From positions 1 through 9,183 of the forward strand of contig CAYFJO010000433.1 of NCBI GenBank assembly GCA_964343305.1: a stretch of 9,183 nucleotides of DNA, read 5' to 3'. How positions within the stretch are numbered: the first letter of the stretch is position 1; every line of letters starts with the position of its first letter. Under the pieces are notes generated by a model, which saw only the letters and a program-made list of their open reading frames with translations, did no database searches and was not told where the DNA came from. A program made the translations under genes and the position numbers. Source of the DNA: CAYFJO01 sp964343305 (GTDB lineage: Bacteria; Planctomycetota; Planctomycetia; Pirellulales; Pirellulaceae). Below are positions 6,821 through 9,183 of the stretch, piece after piece.

Positions 6821-7690
6821 TCAGAACTCGTCGTAATAGTTGCCGAGATAATCGTGCCGTCCCTTGAACTTCTGGACGGCAGCAACTAGAAATTGCAGTT
6901 CGTTCACATCGGCAATTTCGACACACAATGCTTCGGGCACCGTTTCATCGCCACTTGCTCTGATGCGTTCAACTTCCGCGCGGCCATAGATAACTAGCCG
7001 CCCAAACGCTTCGTTCGTCGCAAGAATTATCCCCGCCTCTTGCAATGTTCTGATGCCTTCGGCAGTCGTCAACGAACGCCCATCGAATTGGCGCATCATT
7101 TCGTCATAGTCGGGGGCTTCGTTCATACGGTCAAACATATCCCGAACTGAATGGACAACCATCGGTTCCAAGTGTTCGCCGTTTGCATCTTGACCGCACG
7201 GCAATTTCGCACATAGGAGGGCCTCATCGAAAAGCGATTGCAGTGCTTCCATGTGCAGTATCTGCTCATCCCGCCGTTCAATGTTCAACCTAAGCACGAC
7301 GACAGTTGCGTTGAGCTCTTCGTCCTCAGTCGCATCCTTGCAGTCAAACCAGTTCAGGGCGATCAAGGCCGTTGCGTACTTCTTGAAATACTTGGCGAGC
7401 TGTTCACACAGAGACTCGGAGACTTGGGCCGATGCCGCCCGTGCTGATTCAAAGTCCGGCGTTTCTTCCAGCGCCCGCAGGAATGCCACGTTCTCGTATT
7501 GTTGCACTTGCACTTCAAGCAACAGTTGTTCGAGAAAATCGTGAATCATCTCGACGTCGTATCCCTTGTCGGTTGCCGCTTCGACGACCGTTCTTCTATC
7601 GCCGTCGCGAATTACCGCCCGCCGTCGCGTGCGTGTCCGCTTATTACTCCGCCTCTCGCGACGTCGTTTCTGTCGTTTCTTTCTTGCCAT
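6821..7690 (-). CDS. Hypothetical protein with strongly Arg/Lys-rich N-terminus
   Basis: 289 residues; I do not recognise the family. Residues 2-33 are almost all Arg and Lys (KKRQKRRRERR... RTRTRRR), while the remainder is mostly helical-looking and acidic, for example IHDFLEQLLLEVQ and ATEDEELNATVVV. There is no signal peptide or membrane segment, so it is probably cytoplasmic. The basic tail suggests contact with nucleic acid or with the acidic body of the protein. A tail segment (residues of about 210-245, SLTTAEGIRTLQEAGIILA) looks like a compact helical fold. The ATG at 7690 was chosen because GGAAG lies 9 bases upstream and the sequence before it reads as non-coding leader; the frame stays open to 7909. 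It is followed 230 bases later by the DUF5131 gene on the same strand, but the gap argues against tight coupling. Confidence 0.72.
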   Translation of the reverse strand: MARKKRQKRRRERRSNKRTRTRRRAVIRDGDRRTVVEAATDKGYDVEMIHDFLEQLLLEVQVQQYENVAFLRALEETPDFESARAASAQVSESLCEQLAKYFKKYATALIALNWFDCKDATEDEELNATVVVLRLNIERRDEQILHMEALQSLFDEALLCAKLPCGQDANGEHLEPMVVHSVRDMFDRMNEAPDYDEMMRQFDGRSLTTAEGIRTLQEAGIILATNEAFGRLVIYGRAEVERIRASGDETVPEALCVEIADVNELQFLVAAVQKFKGRHDYLGNYYDEF

Positions 7691-7699
7691 CGTTCGTTT

Positions 7700-7704
7700 C
7701 TTCC
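7700..7704 (-). promoter_or_regulatory. Ribosome-binding site of the Arg-rich protein gene
   Basis: GGAAG on the minus strand, 9 bases before the ATG at 7690; it favours this start over the ATG at 7909. Confidence 0.45.
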
Positions 7705-7734
7705 AAGCTGATGAAGGGTGATGTAACGGCGTGT

Positions 7735-7757
7735 TCGAGGAACCCAATGTTCCTCGA
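7735..7757. repeat. Perfect 9-bp hairpin in the leader of the Arg-rich protein gene
   Basis: TCGAGGAAC (7735-7743) and GTTCCTCGA (7749-7757) pair perfectly around a 5-base loop, 45-67 bases upstream of the start at 7690. A second hairpin, CGGGA/TCCCG with an 8-base loop, lies at about 7789-7806. They could be a leader regulatory structure, the end of the upstream gene's transcript, or part of an intergenic repeat. No U run follows in the minus direction. Confidence 0.5.
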
Positions 7758-7856
7758 CTCACATTCAGCAAGGCGAGAACAACGGACGCGGGAGGCCAGC
7801 ATCCCGACAAGAAGTTGAAAAGATTTGGGAAGCCATTTTCATTAGCCCGGAACTTC

Positions 7857-8210
7857 TCAGGAAAGCCACTGAGCAAAGTCGGATGTCGCGAACAAAGTTT
7901 GCCGGTCAACAGCTTCCCAGACCGCGTGAAGCGTTGCTTCTAGCGCGTGAACACGATCCGTGTCGACGATCATTGACCACGAGTATTCGTCGTAGACTCC
8001 GAACCCCAGCTCAGCGATCTGTGCTGCGTCGAGGACGCATCTCAGCAGTTCCACTTCCTGTTGCGCGCGACCGTCTTCGGCAACTCCGATGCCGTCGTTG
8101 CCGAAAATGGCGCAGCATTTCGGCGGGCGATCGAGACGGATCACACCACGATGCCTGCTGGACCGGCGGGTGCCCACGTACTCGGCCCAATCGTTCGCCA
8201 GGCTGTTCAT
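7857..8210 (-). CDS. Small hypothetical protein
   Basis: 117 residues; family not recognised. The protein starts MNSLANDWAEYVGTRRSS, has a Cys pair in PPKCCAIFGNDG (near residues 31-32), an acidic helical middle (QQEVELLRCVLDAAQIAEL) and ends SDFAQWLS. No signal peptide or membrane segment is seen, so it is probably soluble. The ATG at 8210 has GAGGTG 4 bases upstream; an ATG at 8237 in the same frame would add nine residues but has a weaker site. The frame stays open to 8600, but the upstream part overlaps the sigma factor gene and is not credible. It is divergent from the sigma factor and 166 bases ahead of the Arg-rich protein gene on the same strand. The coding call rests on the ribosome-binding site and plausible residue composition. 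Confidence 0.6.
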   Translation of the reverse strand: MNSLANDWAEYVGTRRSSRHRGVIRLDRPPKCCAIFGNDGIGVAEDGRAQQEVELLRCVLDAAQIAELGFGVYDEYSWSMIVDTDRVHALEATLHAVWEAVDRQTLFATSDFAQWLS

Positions 8211-8214
8211 TTGG

Positions 8215-8220
8215 CACCTC
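8215..8220 (-). promoter_or_regulatory. Ribosome-binding site of the 117-residue protein gene
   Basis: GAGGTG on the minus strand, 4 bases before the ATG at 8210 (6 bases from GAGG). It is one of the best such sites in the window and decides between the two possible starts. Confidence 0.5.
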
Positions 8221-8283
8221 GGCCGAAAGTCGTTCATGGTTGATGTTTCTCGAAGATACTGTTGCGGGGAATCAGCCACGAAT

Positions 8284-8324
8284 GCTGGCCGTACACGACC
8301 AGCTTCTCTGAAAGGCGAGAGAAG
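8284..8324. repeat. Two adjoining hairpins between divergent genes
   Basis: GCTGG/CCAGC (8284-8288, 8299-8303), with an inner CGT/ACG, is directly followed by CTTCTCT/AGAGAAG (8303-8309, 8318-8324) with an 8-base loop; the two share base 8303. GGGGACACAGAACC follows at 8334-8347. Paired hairpins ahead of such a G-rich tract recall the ends of REP-type elements moved by Y1 transposases, but no transposase is present, so this is inference. Confidence 0.4.
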
Positions 8325-8366
8325 TAGCCAAGAGGGGACACAGAACCGGGCGCGAATTAGCAATTG

Positions 8367-8381
8367 ATCACGTTTCGTGAT
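8367..8381. repeat. Hairpin overlapping the upstream GTG of the sigma factor gene
   Basis: ATCACG-TTT-CGTGAT is a perfect 6-bp inverted repeat with a 3-base loop. Its right arm contains the GTG at 8377, the first possible start of the sigma factor. If that start is used, the hairpin would hide it in the mRNA; otherwise it may be an operator in the promoter region between the divergent genes. Confidence 0.4.
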
Positions 8382-9084
8382 AATCTCACGCTTGGAGGCG
8401 AGAACCGAAAATTTACTGCCGTTCCATGCTCTCAAAACTGGGGTCAGAAGTTTGGACTCAGACCGAACACCAACTGCGATTCTCGAAGAGCTTCTTTCCC
8501 AGTTACGCGCTGGTGACGAATCGGCTCGGGGCGCTTTGATCGAACACGCCTGCGAGCGATTGCGACGATTGACTCGAAAGCTAAAGCGGGACTTTCCCAT
8601 TGTCAGCCGTTGGGAGCAGACGGACGACGTGTTTCAGCAAGCTGTGATGCGTTTGCATCATTCGCTGGAGGATGTGAAGCCGGAAAACATTCGTGCGTTT
8701 ATGGGCTTGGCTGCGACTCAGATCCGTCGCGAGTTAATCGACGTGACGCGGAAGTTGAAGGGTCCAGAAGGAATCGCTGCGAATTACGCCACCGATGGTG
8801 TCAGCGAGGCTGATTCGGGCAAGGCAATCCCGCGTAACGAAAAACCTGACGATGCACCGAGCCAAACTTCGCTCGATCAATGGACCGAATTTCACGAGCA
8901 TGTGGGGAAACTTCCCGACGATGAACGAGAAGTATTTGACCTGTGCTATTATCAGGACTTAACCAGAGTTGACGCCGCGAGTCTGTTGGGCATTTCCGAG
9001 CGAACCGTCAAGCGGAGATTCCAATCGGCGAAGCTCCTGCCCAGCAGATCGGCGGCCAGCGACAGCAGATTCCCATCACCTTGA
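8377..9084 (+). CDS. ECF-like sigma-70 family RNA polymerase sigma factor (planctomycete type)
   Basis: A sigma factor that directs RNA polymerase to a special promoter set. Numbered from the GTG at 8377: region 2 spans about 36-125, with QLRAGDESARGALIEHACE, RRLTRKLKRDFP, RWEQTDDVFQQAVMRLH and IRRELIDVTRKLKGPEGI. A linker of about 50 residues follows, then region 4 at about 175-225 with KLPDDEREVFDLCYYQ and a helix-turn-helix ending LLGISERTVKRRFQSAK. This is the form abundant in planctomycetes, where it often precedes a Ser/Thr kinase gene. There is no ATG near the start. GTG 8377 lies in a hairpin and lacks a ribosome-binding site, whereas TTG 8452 (codon 26) has GGGG 8 bases upstream and fits the usual family length better. 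The last 13 residues (PSRSAASDSRFPS) are unlike the usual helical tail, so a frameshift near 9030 is possible. No anti-sigma factor gene is visible. Confidence 0.88.
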   Translation: MIISRLEARTENLLPFHALKTGVRSLDSDRTPTAILEELLSQLRAGDESARGALIEHACERLRRLTRKLKRDFPIVSRWEQTDDVFQQAVMRLHHSLEDVKPENIRAFMGLAATQIRRELIDVTRKLKGPEGIAANYATDGVSEADSGKAIPRNEKPDDAPSQTSLDQWTEFHEHVGKLPDDEREVFDLCYYQDLTRVDAASLLGISERTVKRRFQSAKLLPSRSAASDSRFPSP

Positions 9085-9183
9085 GTGTCGAAGAATTCGT
9101 CCGTCGGACCAACCTTCGGTCGGTGCCCGCTTGCACATCCAGCCCCAACAACTGACGAAGACCCGCTACCTGGGCGGTTGGAG
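9085..9183 (+). CDS. Possible start of a gene leaving the right edge (partial)
   Basis: A GTG directly after the sigma factor stop codon opens a frame of 33 codons to the window edge (begins MSKNSSVGPTFGRCPLAHP). Genes of this sigma type are often followed closely by a Ser/Thr kinase gene, which makes a coupled gene plausible, but no kinase motif is visible. There is no ribosome-binding site. Another frame starting at TTG 9081 (MSVEEFVRRTNLRS) overlaps the stop but ends at 9155. The choice is uncertain. Confidence 0.27.
   Translation, partial: MSKNSSVGPTFGRCPLAHPAPTTDEDPLPGRLE

Noticed and set aside
7432..7818. Plus-strand open frame of 128 codons
   Set aside because: Antisense to the Arg-rich tail; its Ser/Arg-rich residues are the complement of Arg codons.
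7691..7909. Extension of the Arg-rich protein to an ATG at 7909
   Set aside because: It would run through the 9-bp hairpin and overlap the upstream gene's 3' end, and the start at 7690 has a ribosome-binding site.
888..8448. TGGGGTCAGAA shared by 888-898 and 8439-8449
   Set aside because: The first copy is plain coding sequence for a conserved part of the peptidase (SDPTP region), so a mobile repeat is not needed to explain it.
8238..8600. Extension of the small minus-strand protein to 8600
   Set aside because: It would overlap the sigma factor gene antisense and cross several hairpins; the open frame is a shadow of the opposite coding strand.
9033..9155. IS91-type transposase remnant
   Set aside because: Only about ten residues (TLSVEEFVRR) resemble the family and the sequence after them does not; too short to annotate.

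Overview
The window reads as chromosomal DNA of a planctomycete, most likely of the Rhodopirellula/Pirellulaceae type. The lineage call rests on three things: an ECF-like sigma factor whose opening (acidic AGDE box, then CERLRRLTRK and WEQTDDV) is the form known from planctomycetes; a secreted S9D glutamyl endopeptidase; and a large membrane protein with WG repeats. Base composition looks intermediate, and most genes are separated by 160-360 bases of structured non-coding DNA rather than packed into operons. The lineage is an inference from recognised families; there is no rRNA or other marker gene here.

Layout, left to right. Positions 1-45 (minus) may hold the first codons of a gene leaving the window. 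Positions 50-2518 (minus) encode an exported S9D prolyl-oligopeptidase-fold peptidase with a complete Ser-Asp-His triad. Positions 2519-2852 are non-coding, with a small palindrome just upstream of the peptidase start. Positions 2853-5342 (minus) encode an 829-residue protein with an N-terminal hydrophobic segment, a coiled-coil-like region, a transmembrane helix, nine or ten WG repeats and an unrecognised C-terminal domain. Positions 5343-5699 are non-coding and unusually rich in inverted repeats, including a 21-bp imperfect stem and a terminator-like element. Positions 5700-6590 (minus) encode a DUF5131 (phage Gp37/Gp68-like) protein with a cysteine cluster. Positions 6821-7690 (minus) encode an unknown protein with a very arginine-rich N-terminus. 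Positions 7857-8210 (minus) encode a small unknown protein. Positions 8377-9084 (plus) encode the sigma factor, divergent from everything else. Positions 9085-9183 may be the start of a further gene.

No pathway links these genes convincingly. The left half looks like envelope or secreted housekeeping or sensing functions. The centre and right, with a phage-type DUF5131 gene, two unknown genes and many hairpins between genes, look more like an accessory region. The sigma factor could control a gene to its right, outside the window. No tRNA, rRNA, CRISPR array or intact transposase was seen.
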